44,689 nucleotides of DNA from CAYMWF01 sp964394085 [NCBI: uncultured Gemmatimonadota bacterium] (lineage in GTDB: Bacteria > GCA-2686955 > CAYMWF01): positions 8,215 to 52,903 of the forward strand of contig CAYMWF010000020.1 in assembly GCA_964394085.1 (NCBI GenBank). The letters run 5' to 3'. The position numbers and the translations under genes were made by a program. The notes below the pieces were generated by a model. That model made no database searches. It was not told where the DNA came from and worked only from the letters and a program-made list of their open reading frames with translations. Positions 16,861 through 24,712 of this stretch are shown here, in pieces. Numbering within the stretch: position 1 is the stretch's first letter; each line of letters starts with the position of its first letter.

Positions 16861-18666
16861 GTGGCACGCAACATCACCAGTATCCTATCGATGACCTGCC
16901 TTTTATTTCTTCTTTTCATTTCAGAGGCGCTTGCCGCAACTATCCGTGTGCCTTCCGAGCAGCCGACGATCCAGGCGGGCATCGACGCCTCCGTGGATGG
17001 AGACACGGTGCTCGTCGCAGGCGGCACATACACGGGCGCCGGAAATAAAAATCTCGACTACTGCGGCAAAGCTGTTACCGTTTTGTCGGAAAACGGACCG
17101 GCCGGTACAATCCTAGACTGCGAAAACGACGGCAGGGGGTTTTATTTCGGCAATGGTGAAGATTCTTCATCCAGGCTGGAGGGATTCACTATCCGCAACG
17201 GGAACGTGGACGACGACGGAGGCGCGATCCTGTGTTACGACTCTTCTCCGGCCGTCGCGGATTGTATCATCTCCTCGAATACGGCCTCCGGCTGGTATTC
17301 CGCCGGGGGCGGAGTATATTGTTTCTCCTCACCGTCCGCTGTTTTTACAGGCTGCACCATAACGGGGAATTCGGCTGAGTATAAGGGAGGCGGGATCTGC
17401 TGCCAGGCCTGGTCCTTTCCGATCATTACCGATTGCACGATCTCGGGAAATTCAGCCGGTGATTACGGAGGCGGCATCCAGTGCGACGACTCCTCCCCGG
17501 AAGTGACGAACTGCATCATCATCGACAATACCGGCAGTCGCAGCGGAGGAGGGATCTATTGCTGGAATTCCTCACCGGCCTTCTCGGGTTGTTCGATTTC
17601 GGGGAATGCGGCGGATGCTCAACAGGGTGACGGCGGGGGCGTGTATTGCGGAGGCGGCTCCTCCCCTGCCGTCTCGCACTGCACGATTTCGGAGAATACG
17701 GCTCTATCCGACGGCGGAGGGGTCTACTGCACCGGTTCTTCCCCGATCATCGGGAACACCACCATATCCGGGAATGAAGCCGGCTTTTACGGCGGCGGGG
17801 TCTACGGCTCCGACACGGATCTCGAGATAACCGGCAGCGTAATCAGAGGCAATTCGGCCGAGGAGGGCGGCGGGATCCACTGCCGCTGGTATTCCCGTCC
17901 GACCATGACGAACGTCGTTATCGCCGGTAATGCGGCCGGCATCGGCGGCGGGGTCTACAGCGTGGACTCCGATCCGGTATTGACGAACTGCACGGTAACA
18001 GGAAACACATCCGCTCTGAACGGGGGCGGTTTCTTCTGCGACGATTCCTCCTATCCGGTCATGATAAGCTGCATATTCTGGAACGATTCACCCGAAGAGA
18101 TACATGTTCGCGCGGGAAAACCGAGCGTCATATTTTCGGACGTCCAGGGGGGATGGTCCGGTCCCGGCAATATCGACGCCGACCCCTTTTTCGTTATGGA
18201 AGAGTGGGGGGATCAGCGGCTTTGCTGGGGATCTCCCTGCATCGACACGGGGAAATCCGGTTCGGTCGATCCGGACGGAACGAGAATCGACATGGGCGCA
18301 AACTATTTCGACCAGTCCAGGGAGCTCATCGTCTATCTCTCGCCCGAAACCGATGAAATCGCATCCGGCGATTCCGGCTCCGTCCGTTACACCGTATGCA
18401 ACTCGAAGCTTTACGAAATCAGCTTCGGCGCCGCTGCGGCCATCCGGCAACCGAGCGGCGCTCCCTGGCCCGGCAACCCGCTTGAGGAACCGCTTTTCAT
18501 GTCGATAGCGCCATCCGGCAACGAAACCCGCGATTTCGCGTACCTGGTGCCGCCCGGCTGGGTCCCCGGAACCTACTCCTTCGCCGCGGGAGTCGGTTAC
18601 GGCGGACGGATCTACGACCTCGACCACTTCGAATTCACAGTGGTCGACAATGATGGCGGCGAATAA
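16861..18666 (+). CDS. Secreted right-handed beta-helix protein with C-terminal Ig-like domain
   Basis: 601 residues. The GTG at 16861 follows GGGGAAGCGGA; the signal peptide is ITSILSMTCLLFLLFISEAL ending before ATIRVPSEQPTIQAG. The cap DGDTVLVAGGTYTGAG is followed by about 15 coils of the form GGGIxCxxSSPxxxxCxIxGN (residues 75-410), then NIDADPFFV and CIDTG, and an Ig-like domain (about 475-600, VYLSPETDEIASG to DLDHFEFTVV) closely matching that of the protein at 9038. It appears to be a shorter paralogue of that protein with one helix instead of two. Extracellular or surface location is expected; substrate unknown. No catalytic residues stand out. Confidence 0.85.
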   Translation: MARNITSILSMTCLLFLLFISEALAATIRVPSEQPTIQAGIDASVDGDTVLVAGGTYTGAGNKNLDYCGKAVTVLSENGPAGTILDCENDGRGFYFGNGEDSSSRLEGFTIRNGNVDDDGGAILCYDSSPAVADCIISSNTASGWYSAGGGVYCFSSPSAVFTGCTITGNSAEYKGGGICCQAWSFPIITDCTISGNSAGDYGGGIQCDDSSPEVTNCIIIDNTGSRSGGGIYCWNSSPAFSGCSISGNAADAQQGDGGGVYCGGGSSPAVSHCTISENTALSDGGGVYCTGSSPIIGNTTISGNEAGFYGGGVYGSDTDLEITGSVIRGNSAEEGGGIHCRWYSRPTMTNVVIAGNAAGIGGGVYSVDSDPVLTNCTVTGNTSALNGGGFFCDDSSYPVMISCIFWNDSPEEIHVRAGKPSVIFSDVQGGWSGPGNIDADPFFVMEEWGDQRLCWGSPCIDTGKSGSVDPDGTRIDMGANYFDQSRELIVYLSPETDEIASGDSGSVRYTVCNSKLYEISFGAAAAIRQPSGAPWPGNPLEEPLFMSIAPSGNETRDFAYLVPPGWVPGTYSFAAGVGYGGRIYDLDHFEFTVVDNDGGE

Positions 18667-18691
18667 TCCTGTCCGTTGGAGTCCATGGAAA

Positions 18692-18922
18692 TTTTCCTCA
18701 CGTCAGATCGGGTCAAAAGTCATCCAGTCGGCAGGAATCGTTCAGAATCCCATGGATACGAACCTTTGGGCAGGTGGGGAAGGGAGCGCCTTCCCGCCCT
18801 GAGGAGCACGCTGCGTCATCCGGGCAGAAAGGCGCTCCCTCCTCATTTCCCCGGTGACGAAACCTGGAAGAAGGCAACTGAAACTCGTATCCTCTTTTTG
18901 ACCCAGTCTGACGTGAAGAATC
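18692..18922. mobile_element. MITE-like inverted-repeat element
   Basis: The left end (TCACGTCAGATCGGGTCAAA, from 18698) and the reverse complement of the right end (TCACGTCAGACTGGGTCAAA, ending 18916) match at 18 of 20 positions, and weaker similarity extends outward through a TTTTCCTC/ATTCTTC arm. Inside, GGATACGA (18755-18762) is mirrored by TCGTATCC (18885-18892), and AGGGAGCGCCTT (18791) by AAGGCGCTCCCT (18829). There is no coding capacity. The outer arms contain CACGTC and resemble half of the dispersed CACGTG palindrome. It fills the gap between the beta-helix gene and the ATPase gene. A transposase-less mobile element or a long cruciform are the options; target-site duplication is not evident. 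Confidence 0.55.
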
Positions 18923-18933
18923 CGGGGGCGATC

Positions 18934-20241
18934 TCAAGGTTCGGGCAGGCTGAGGAGGAAGCGCCACGCCGGTTCGATCTTTATTTTTCCCGCGTCAACC
19001 GTTATCTCGTCCTCCTGGTTCCGCGTCACGATCGTGCCCGACTTCAGGCCCTGTTCGGCCATTGCTTCACTCAAAGCGGAAACCTCCCGTTTCCTGGTTT
19101 TCGGTTCGGCGATCGATTCGCAAACCTGAACAAGCACGGGAGAACGGGCCTGCATTTGCACTAAAAAATCAACCTCCCGGCCGCTCTTCGTCTTGTAATA
19201 AAAAATACCCGGTGTGACGCGTCTGAACGCCGTGAACACGAGGTTCTCCAGCAAATGGCCGGAGTTCACAAGAATACCCGATGCAATCGAAGTGACAAGG
19301 GCATGGTCGATGCAATAGCACTTTTTCGGGTTTGTTCTGCTGCGGGCGAGTGACGAATCGAATATCCTAACGGTAAATAAAAAATAGGCGTCTTCGAACC
19401 ATACGAGGTAATCCGACACAGCTGACTTCGGGGCTTTATGCCCCAGGGATTTAAGATAACCGGTCAGACTGTTGACCGAGTAGAGCGAGGCGATATTGTC
19501 GATAAGCCGGTGCGCCAGGTCCTTTACCGCTCTCGGGTGTGAAATATCATGCCGCTCGACCAGATCCCTGAACAGTATCGCCTGAAAATATTCCTGGTGG
19601 ATTTTGATTCGCAAGTGCCGATCGAGGCCGGCGACTTCCGGAAACCCGCCGGTTTCCCAGTATTCTTCGAACGCCTTCTGCACGAACAACCGTTTCCTGG
19701 TCGACAGCCGGCCTGCAGCATCAATCTTCTTGAAGTCCAGGAACTCCCTGAATGAAAAAGGAAACATTTCCCAGGACAATGCCCTCCCCCGCATCTGCGT
19801 GGCTATTTCCCTCGAAAGCATCCGGGCCGATGAACCGGTTATGTGCACGACACATTTTTCGGTTCGCATCACCCGGTCCACGAAAGGCTCCCATCCGTCG
19901 ACCGCCTGGATTTCGTCAAAAAAATAATACACCGTCTCCGCGTTCTTCTTTTCAGGATATATAGAATAGTAGGCTTCGGTGATCGCTCCTAAACCCTCCT
20001 TCCGAAGGTTATGAAGACGATCGTCAAAAAAATTCAGATAAAGGATGTTTTCTCGAGGAACGCCGTCGTCGAGCAGTCGTTTGATCACCTGGAACAGGCT
20101 GGTGGTTTTCCCGCTGCGGCGCACACCGATACAGACTGCGGCTTTTCCGCGAACCGCCCTGATTTTCAAGCGCCTGGGAACACCTGTCTCGAGTTCGAGC
20201 TCCTGATAATCCAGTATGATCGACTTCATTGCTTCAATCAT
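18934..20241 (-). CDS. AAA-type ATPase with C-terminal DUF4143 domain
   Basis: 435 residues; GGGAGAGC about 9 nt before the ATG. The N-terminal ATPase has Walker A GVRRSGKTTS (near residue 40), Walker B YYFFDEIQ (near 109) and an Arg-containing sensor segment HITGSSARMLSREIATQMRG. DUF4143 follows, with ETGGFPEV and YQEYFQAILFRDLVERHDI-like segments, a winged-helix region near residues 255-290 and a nuclease-like fold with YYKTKSGREVDFLV. Proteins of this type are common accessory genes in many bacteria and archaea, often in multiple copies, with no firmly established cellular role. It has its own promoter and an upstream remnant of a second copy, so it behaves like a mobile or frequently duplicated gene. 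Confidence 0.88.
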   Translation of the reverse strand: MIEAMKSIILDYQELELETGVPRRLKIRAVRGKAAVCIGVRRSGKTTSLFQVIKRLLDDGVPRENILYLNFFDDRLHNLRKEGLGAITEAYYSIYPEKKNAETVYYFFDEIQAVDGWEPFVDRVMRTEKCVVHITGSSARMLSREIATQMRGRALSWEMFPFSFREFLDFKKIDAAGRLSTRKRLFVQKAFEEYWETGGFPEVAGLDRHLRIKIHQEYFQAILFRDLVERHDISHPRAVKDLAHRLIDNIASLYSVNSLTGYLKSLGHKAPKSAVSDYLVWFEDAYFLFTVRIFDSSLARSRTNPKKCYCIDHALVTSIASGILVNSGHLLENLVFTAFRRVTPGIFYYKTKSGREVDFLVQMQARSPVLVQVCESIAEPKTRKREVSALSEAMAEQGLKSGTIVTRNQEDEITVDAGKIKIEPAWRFLLSLPEP

Positions 20242-20286
20242 GTAACGCTCTCCCGGCTGCAGATATTGCCAGTCAGAATACTTATT

Positions 20287-20323
20287 GGTAATTTATATTA
20301 CCACTTTAAACAATCGCCGTCAA
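20287..20323 (-). promoter_or_regulatory. Promoter with overlapping palindrome for the ATPase gene
   Basis: On the minus strand TTGACG (20323-20318), 17-bp spacer, TAATAT (20300-20295). The palindrome GGTAAT-N4-ATTACC (20287-20302) covers the -10 box, as an autoregulatory operator would. Confidence 0.6.
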
Positions 20324-20380
20324 GCGTTATTACCAGATCAAGAGTATCAACAATGCCGGGAAAGCTGTTGTCGTTCTGTC

Positions 20381-20555
20381 GGCAGGCTGAGGAGGAAGCG
20401 CCGCGCCGGTTCGATCTTTATTTTCCCCGCGTCAACCGTTATCTCGTCCTCCTGGTTCCGCGTCACGATCGGCCCGAATCAGGCCTTGCCCGGCCATTGC
20501 TGCTTAATCCGGTGGGATCGATCACCTGATCCGGTTTTCGGTTCTGTGATCGATA
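20381..20555 (-). pseudogene. Remnant of a second DUF4143 ATPase gene (3' end only)
   Basis: This segment closely matches 18944 to about 19120, the 3' end of the intact ATPase gene, in the same orientation. For the first 90 bp nearly every base agrees. The minus-strand translation gives IVTRNQEDEITVDAGKIKIE, identical over 20 residues to the intact protein, then PARRFLLSL and a new tail. Further upstream the match decays but GGTTTTCGGTTC is still recognisable. The rest of the gene is missing. It lies between the cyclase gene and the ATPase promoter, evidence of a past tandem duplication or recombination. Confidence 0.85.
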
Positions 20556-20637
20556 TGGCGTTCAGCCGGATCCCCCATACCGGATACGGAGCCCCGGGAA
20601 GCGCTTCCGGGATCGCTGATCCGGTCCATCCATACGG

Positions 20638-22704
20638 CTATCCCGCAGAGACGCCGTCACAGCGGGAAAGGTACGCCCTGGCGGTGACGTCGTCCCGGCA
20701 CCTGGCGAGGCAGTCGCGGAACAGCGTTGCCGCGCGGTTCCGGTCGCCGTCATGGAAGAGCGCTACAGCCTCCTGGAACGAATCCCTGGTATCCAGCTTA
20801 CTCTCCTTGAGACCGGGGGGATCGGCATCGAAGACTTCGTAGATGCTTACCGGCTCGACCCGCCCCCGCACCCGGACCCAGTCGATTAACCTCATGGAGA
20901 AGGTCTCCAGCCGGTTCAGGCGATGGTGGGTCATACCGCTGATCAGGATCGATGAACCGTGGTTCTTGTTCATCCCTTCGATACGGGAGGCGAGGTTCAC
21001 GGCATCGCTGATGACCGTCCCCTCCATCCGGTCGCGCCCCCCGACAATGCCGAGCATCATCGGCCCGGTATGGATACCGATGCCGATGCGGATTCCGCCG
21101 TGCGCATCACCAAACTCCCGGTTGAACCCGTCGAGCTCCGCCTGCATCGCCACCGCGGCCGCCACCGCCCGGTCCGGATCTCCCTCGAAGAGCGCCATCA
21201 CTCCGTCGCCGAGGAACTTCACGATGAAACCGCCGTGACGCGTCACCACCGGTTCCATGGTGCGGTGGTACGCGTTGATGAAGCGAAAATTCCGTTCCGG
21301 GCTCATCCGCTCGGAGAGTGTGGTGAAGGACCTGATGTCCGAAAACAGAATGGACATCTCCTTGCGAATACAGTCGCCGAGTTCTATCGAAAGGATGTCC
21401 CTCTTCTCGAGGCTCTCGAGGAATTCCCGCGGGACGAAGCGGCGAAAGGTTTCACTCAGCGCGGCAACCTTACGCGACTCGTCGAGCTCCCGCCGAAGCG
21501 CTTCCTCCCGCTCCTTCTTGAAGATATTGAACCGATCGCCGAGGGCGAGAGAGAGGAGCGTGACCTCGATCACCGAGCCTATTCTGTACGCATTCTCCGT
21601 GATGATGTTGATGGGCAGGATGCCGAAGAGAGTGAGTACGAGCACGCCCATGCCCGCGAGGTACCAGAGCCAGGCGACGAGGAAGTAGCGTGCCGGGCGG
21701 TATCCCCTCCTCCAGCATACCGCGCCCGCCGTGAGGAGCGTCACGGGGATGACGAATCCTTCGAGCGAGAGGCAGCGGTTCACCACCTGGGACTGCACCA
21801 GGAAAGGCGCCGCCATGGTAGCGAGCGCGCAGGCCGTCAACACCAGGAAAACCACGTTGAACCCGGGTGCGTTTCGCTTGATATCCAGGTAGCGCCTTGT
21901 GAACTGTATCACGAAAACCATGCCGAAGCTGCCGAAGAAGATCGGGCTCGCCTGCTTCCAGCCGGGCGAGTCCGGCCAGAGGAGTTCGTATGCGATTCCG
22001 TCGAAGGAGGAGAGGAAGAGAATGTTCCCGATGATGTAGAGCACGTAGTAGAGATAGGTCGAGTCGCGGACGGCGGTGAGGATGAGCAGGTTGTAAAGGG
22101 CGATCACGGCCAGGGCGCCGTAGAGCAGGCCGCGCACCAGGCGGTCGAGCCGATCGTGCCGTGCGAAGGACGCCGGGTTCCATATCTTCACGGGAAGGCG
22201 CATGGTGCCGTTGCTCGCGAAGCGCAGGTACACGTCGATCGAATCACCCGCAGCGAGCGTTACCGGGAAAAGCGGGTGGCGGTGACGCACTTCCCTTTCG
22301 GTGAGCGGAATCTTGTCTCCGGACTCGAAAGTCGCCTCCAGTGTGCCGTCCGGGCGGAGGAAGTAAGCCGTCACCCAGTCCATGTTCGGATGCGGATGCT
22401 CGAGGATCCATTCCGCGGGACGGGACAAGCCGTTCTTGAGCCGGAACCTCATCCAGAAGACCGAATCGGAGAACCCGAAGCTCGGGACGGCACGGCCGCT
22501 GCCCGAGAAATGGCCCGTAAGGACCGGCGATACCACCTCCAGGATGCTGAACCTCCCCGCCGCATCCTCGAGGATTTCGCTCCCGCCGCCGATGGGAAAC
22601 GACTCCATGCCTTCTTCGAGGAGAGTCAGGGGAACGGCGAGCGCCGTGCCGGAGAGAAGCATTATCGCCAGCAGCAGTGCGAGGTATCCCGTTCGGCATC
22701 CCAT
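20638..22704 (-). CDS. 7TMR-DISM receptor with class III nucleotide cyclase domain
   Basis: 688 residues; AAGGGAAC before the ATG. A signal peptide (GYLALLLAIMLLSGTALA) leads into a periplasmic 7TMR-DISMED2-like beta domain (about 30-180; FWMRFRLKNGL, PLTEREVRHRHPLFPV). Seven membrane segments follow (about 185-395), then a coiled coil (KKEREEALRRELDESRKV), and the cyclase domain (about 445-630). The latter has ILFSDIRSFT and FLGDGVMALF with the two metal-binding Asp (near 456 and 500), and GIGIHTGPMMLGIVGG. A TPR-like helical tail (FQEAVALFHDGDRNRAATLF) ends the protein. It should sense an extracellular ligand and make cAMP or cGMP in the cytoplasm. It is 59 bp downstream of the Fis-type regulator on the same strand, so probably co-expressed with it. 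Confidence 0.9.
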   Translation of the reverse strand: MGCRTGYLALLLAIMLLSGTALAVPLTLLEEGMESFPIGGGSEILEDAAGRFSILEVVSPVLTGHFSGSGRAVPSFGFSDSVFWMRFRLKNGLSRPAEWILEHPHPNMDWVTAYFLRPDGTLEATFESGDKIPLTEREVRHRHPLFPVTLAAGDSIDVYLRFASNGTMRLPVKIWNPASFARHDRLDRLVRGLLYGALAVIALYNLLILTAVRDSTYLYYVLYIIGNILFLSSFDGIAYELLWPDSPGWKQASPIFFGSFGMVFVIQFTRRYLDIKRNAPGFNVVFLVLTACALATMAAPFLVQSQVVNRCLSLEGFVIPVTLLTAGAVCWRRGYRPARYFLVAWLWYLAGMGVLVLTLFGILPINIITENAYRIGSVIEVTLLSLALGDRFNIFKKEREEALRRELDESRKVAALSETFRRFVPREFLESLEKRDILSIELGDCIRKEMSILFSDIRSFTTLSERMSPERNFRFINAYHRTMEPVVTRHGGFIVKFLGDGVMALFEGDPDRAVAAAVAMQAELDGFNREFGDAHGGIRIGIGIHTGPMMLGIVGGRDRMEGTVISDAVNLASRIEGMNKNHGSSILISGMTHHRLNRLETFSMRLIDWVRVRGRVEPVSIYEVFDADPPGLKESKLDTRDSFQEAVALFHDGDRNRAATLFRDCLARCRDDVTARAYLSRCDGVSAG

Positions 22705-22763
22705 GGGTCTGTTCCCTTCCCGGTCCCGGGGCGGGCGTAACCGGGCCGCCCGCGCCGTCCGTG

Positions 22764-24311
22764 CTACTTCATGAATCCGTATCGCTTCAATTTCTTGATG
22801 AGCCCCTGCCTGCTGAGGCCGAGCGCGGCCGCCGTGCGCGTCCGGTTGCCGCCGTGGTCGCGGAGTGCTTCCCGGATGAGTCTTTTTTCAAGCGCTTCCA
22901 CCCTCTCTTTCAAGCCATCCTCGTCCGGCAGCGGCGCGCCGCCCGCCGCGGAACGCCCGACCTCGCGGATTGCCTCCGAGAGATCACCCGCCCCGATCAC
23001 CCGCCGCCGGGTCAGAACCACGATCCGCTTGATCTCGTTTTCGAGCTCACGGACGTTACCGGGCCACCGGTAGCGCTTCAGGCAATGAAGCGCGTCGGGT
23101 GCGAACCGCTTCGGCTCGCGGTTCATTTCGCGGCAGTACCGGGCGAGAAAGTAAGCCGCGAGCATGGGAATGTCGTCCGGAATCTCCGTGAGGGAGGGCA
23201 CTGTAAGGTGAATCACCTTCAGGCGGTAGTAGAGATCCTCCCTGAACGCTCCTTCGGCGATCTCGCGTTCGAGGTTCTTGTTCGTGGCGGCGAGGACCCG
23301 CACGTCCACCAGAACCGACCCGCGTCCGCCGACACGTTCTATCACCCCTTCCTGGAGCGCTCGCAGTATCTTCGCCTGGGCGGTAAGGCTCAGGTCGCCT
23401 ATCTCATCGAGGAAAAGGGTGCCGGTGTCGGCTTCCTGGAACTTGCCGGGGCGCCGCTCCACCCCGGTGGCGACCCCCTTTTCGATGCCGAACAGCTCGC
23501 TCTCGAGGAGCGTATCGGGAAGGGCCGCGCAGTTCAGGGCCACCAGAGGATTACCCGCCCGCGGGGAGCCGTAGTGGATGGCGCGGGCGCACAGCTCCTT
23601 TCCCGTGCCGCTCTCGCCGGTGATGAGGACGTTCACGGAGCTGTCGCTGATCTGGTCGATGAGATCCCGCATGTGGCGAAGTTTCTCGCTGTTCCCGATG
23701 ATGTGTTTTGTCGAGAACCGCTCCTCGACCTCCCGGAGGAGCTGCAAATTCTGTACCTGGAGTCGATCCCGGTGCCACCGGAGCTCCTGGATATGCTGCG
23801 CCGTCTCGAAGGCGACCGCGGCCTGGGACGCGAGCGCCTTGAGGAGTTCCTCGTCGTCCGCGTCGAAAGGGCCGGCGTGCTTGTTCAGCACCTCGAAGGC
23901 GCCGATTATCTCGCCCCCGTGGTTCCGCATGGGCACGGCGAGCAGGCGCTCGGTCGTGTAGCCCATCACGGCGTCGATATCTCCGTAGAACCGCTCGTCC
24001 GACCGGGCGTCGGCCACATTTATCACTTCACCCGTCCTGATCACCGCGCCGGCGATCCCCTTGTCCGCGTCGAACCGGATCGGCTCGATGCCGATCGCCA
24101 CCTGGGACCAGAGCTCGTTCGCGTCCCGGTCGAGAAGGAAGATACTCGCCCGGTCAGCTTCCATGAGCGTCGCCGCCTCCCGCGCCACCAGGTCGAGCAG
24201 GGCGGCGAGGTCGTGCTCGGAGCTCATCATCTGGCATATACCGAGGAGCGACTGGAGCTTCTCGGACGTCTTGGACATGTCGTGCGTATCGCGGCCGTCA
24301 CGGTCGTTCAT
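22764..24311 (-). CDS. GAF / AAA+ / Fis-type transcriptional regulator (bEBP-like)
   Basis: 515 residues; GGAAAG lies about 10 nt before the ATG. A GAF domain (about 17-160; LMEADRASIFLLDRDANELW, GIAGAVIRTGEVINVADARS) is followed by a coiled linker and a sigma54-activator AAA+ domain (about 205-440). Walker A is GESGTGKE (near 233), Walker B LFLDEIGDL (near 302), and RYRWPGNVRELENEIKR is present. The C-terminus is a Fis helix-turn-helix (ALRDHGGNRTRTAAALGLSR). The sigma54-contacting loop, normally GAFTGA, reads GVATGV (near 280). A subfamily with this loop exists as far as I recall, but sigma54 contact cannot be assumed. It is divergent from the beta-helix gene at 24713 and upstream of the cyclase gene. 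Confidence 0.92.
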   Translation of the reverse strand: MNDRDGRDTHDMSKTSEKLQSLLGICQMMSSEHDLAALLDLVAREAATLMEADRASIFLLDRDANELWSQVAIGIEPIRFDADKGIAGAVIRTGEVINVADARSDERFYGDIDAVMGYTTERLLAVPMRNHGGEIIGAFEVLNKHAGPFDADDEELLKALASQAAVAFETAQHIQELRWHRDRLQVQNLQLLREVEERFSTKHIIGNSEKLRHMRDLIDQISDSSVNVLITGESGTGKELCARAIHYGSPRAGNPLVALNCAALPDTLLESELFGIEKGVATGVERRPGKFQEADTGTLFLDEIGDLSLTAQAKILRALQEGVIERVGGRGSVLVDVRVLAATNKNLEREIAEGAFREDLYYRLKVIHLTVPSLTEIPDDIPMLAAYFLARYCREMNREPKRFAPDALHCLKRYRWPGNVRELENEIKRIVVLTRRRVIGAGDLSEAIREVGRSAAGGAPLPDEDGLKERVEALEKRLIREALRDHGGNRTRTAAALGLSRQGLIKKLKRYGFMK

Positions 24312-24430
24312 GCTACCAACTTTCCAAAGCCCGGATCGCCTCCCGCCGCTCCCTGTTCCGCCGTTCCGGGGTCGTTGCCGTTTTACTGATTCGAAATCTT
24401 ATTCTTTTTATAGCACATCGCCCGCCGCAT

Positions 24431-24445
24431 GTCAACAACGTTGAC
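24431..24445. promoter_or_regulatory. Candidate operator GTCAAC-N3-GTTGAC
   Basis: GTCAACAACGTTGAC is an inverted repeat in the 401-bp divergent gap between the Fis-type regulator and the beta-helix gene. Two further half-sites GTCAAC occur at 24463-24468 and 24534-24539. Spaced half-sites of this kind fit upstream activator sites of a Fis-domain regulator. Nothing else is seen in 24312-24712 apart from the promoter candidate listed next. Confidence 0.4.
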
Positions 24446-24665
24446 GGAACGGCCGGATCGGTGTCAACGATGGATACATCGCCGCTATCCCGAATGTTCA
24501 CGGCGCTTTCGAGTCCGCGGCCCCCACAGGGCGTCAACCAAGTTTACACCAATCGACCTGACGCTCCTTCGCCGGGACCGGTGCACGATCGGGAACCGCA
24601 TTTTTAATTCATTCCAATGCAACAAGTTACAAGCTTTCTCGTCATCTTTCTTTCTGCCTGAAACT

Positions 24666-24683
24666 CCGGTACAGCCCGTGCAA
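24666..24683 (+). promoter_or_regulatory. Weak candidate sigma54 (-24/-12) promoter
   Basis: GG at 24668-24669 and GC at 24680-24681 are separated by exactly 10 bp, in CCGGTACAGCCCGTGCAA. It matches the sigma54 pattern in GG, AC and TGC but not in the full TGGCAC or TTGC. It lies 32 bp before the ATG of the beta-helix gene. Confidence 0.25.
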
Positions 24684-24712
24684 TTACACCAGGACAGGCA
24701 AGGAGGAAAACG

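Noticed and set aside
20959-22740. Plus-strand open frame of 593 codons opposite the cyclase gene
   Set aside because: His/Glu/Arg-rich translation without motifs; the minus strand encodes a complete 7TMR-DISM cyclase with all catalytic residues.
22677-24389. Plus-strand open frame of 570 codons opposite the Fis-type regulator
   Set aside because: Shadow of the AAA+ gene in a GC-rich third-position context; no domain or start signal.
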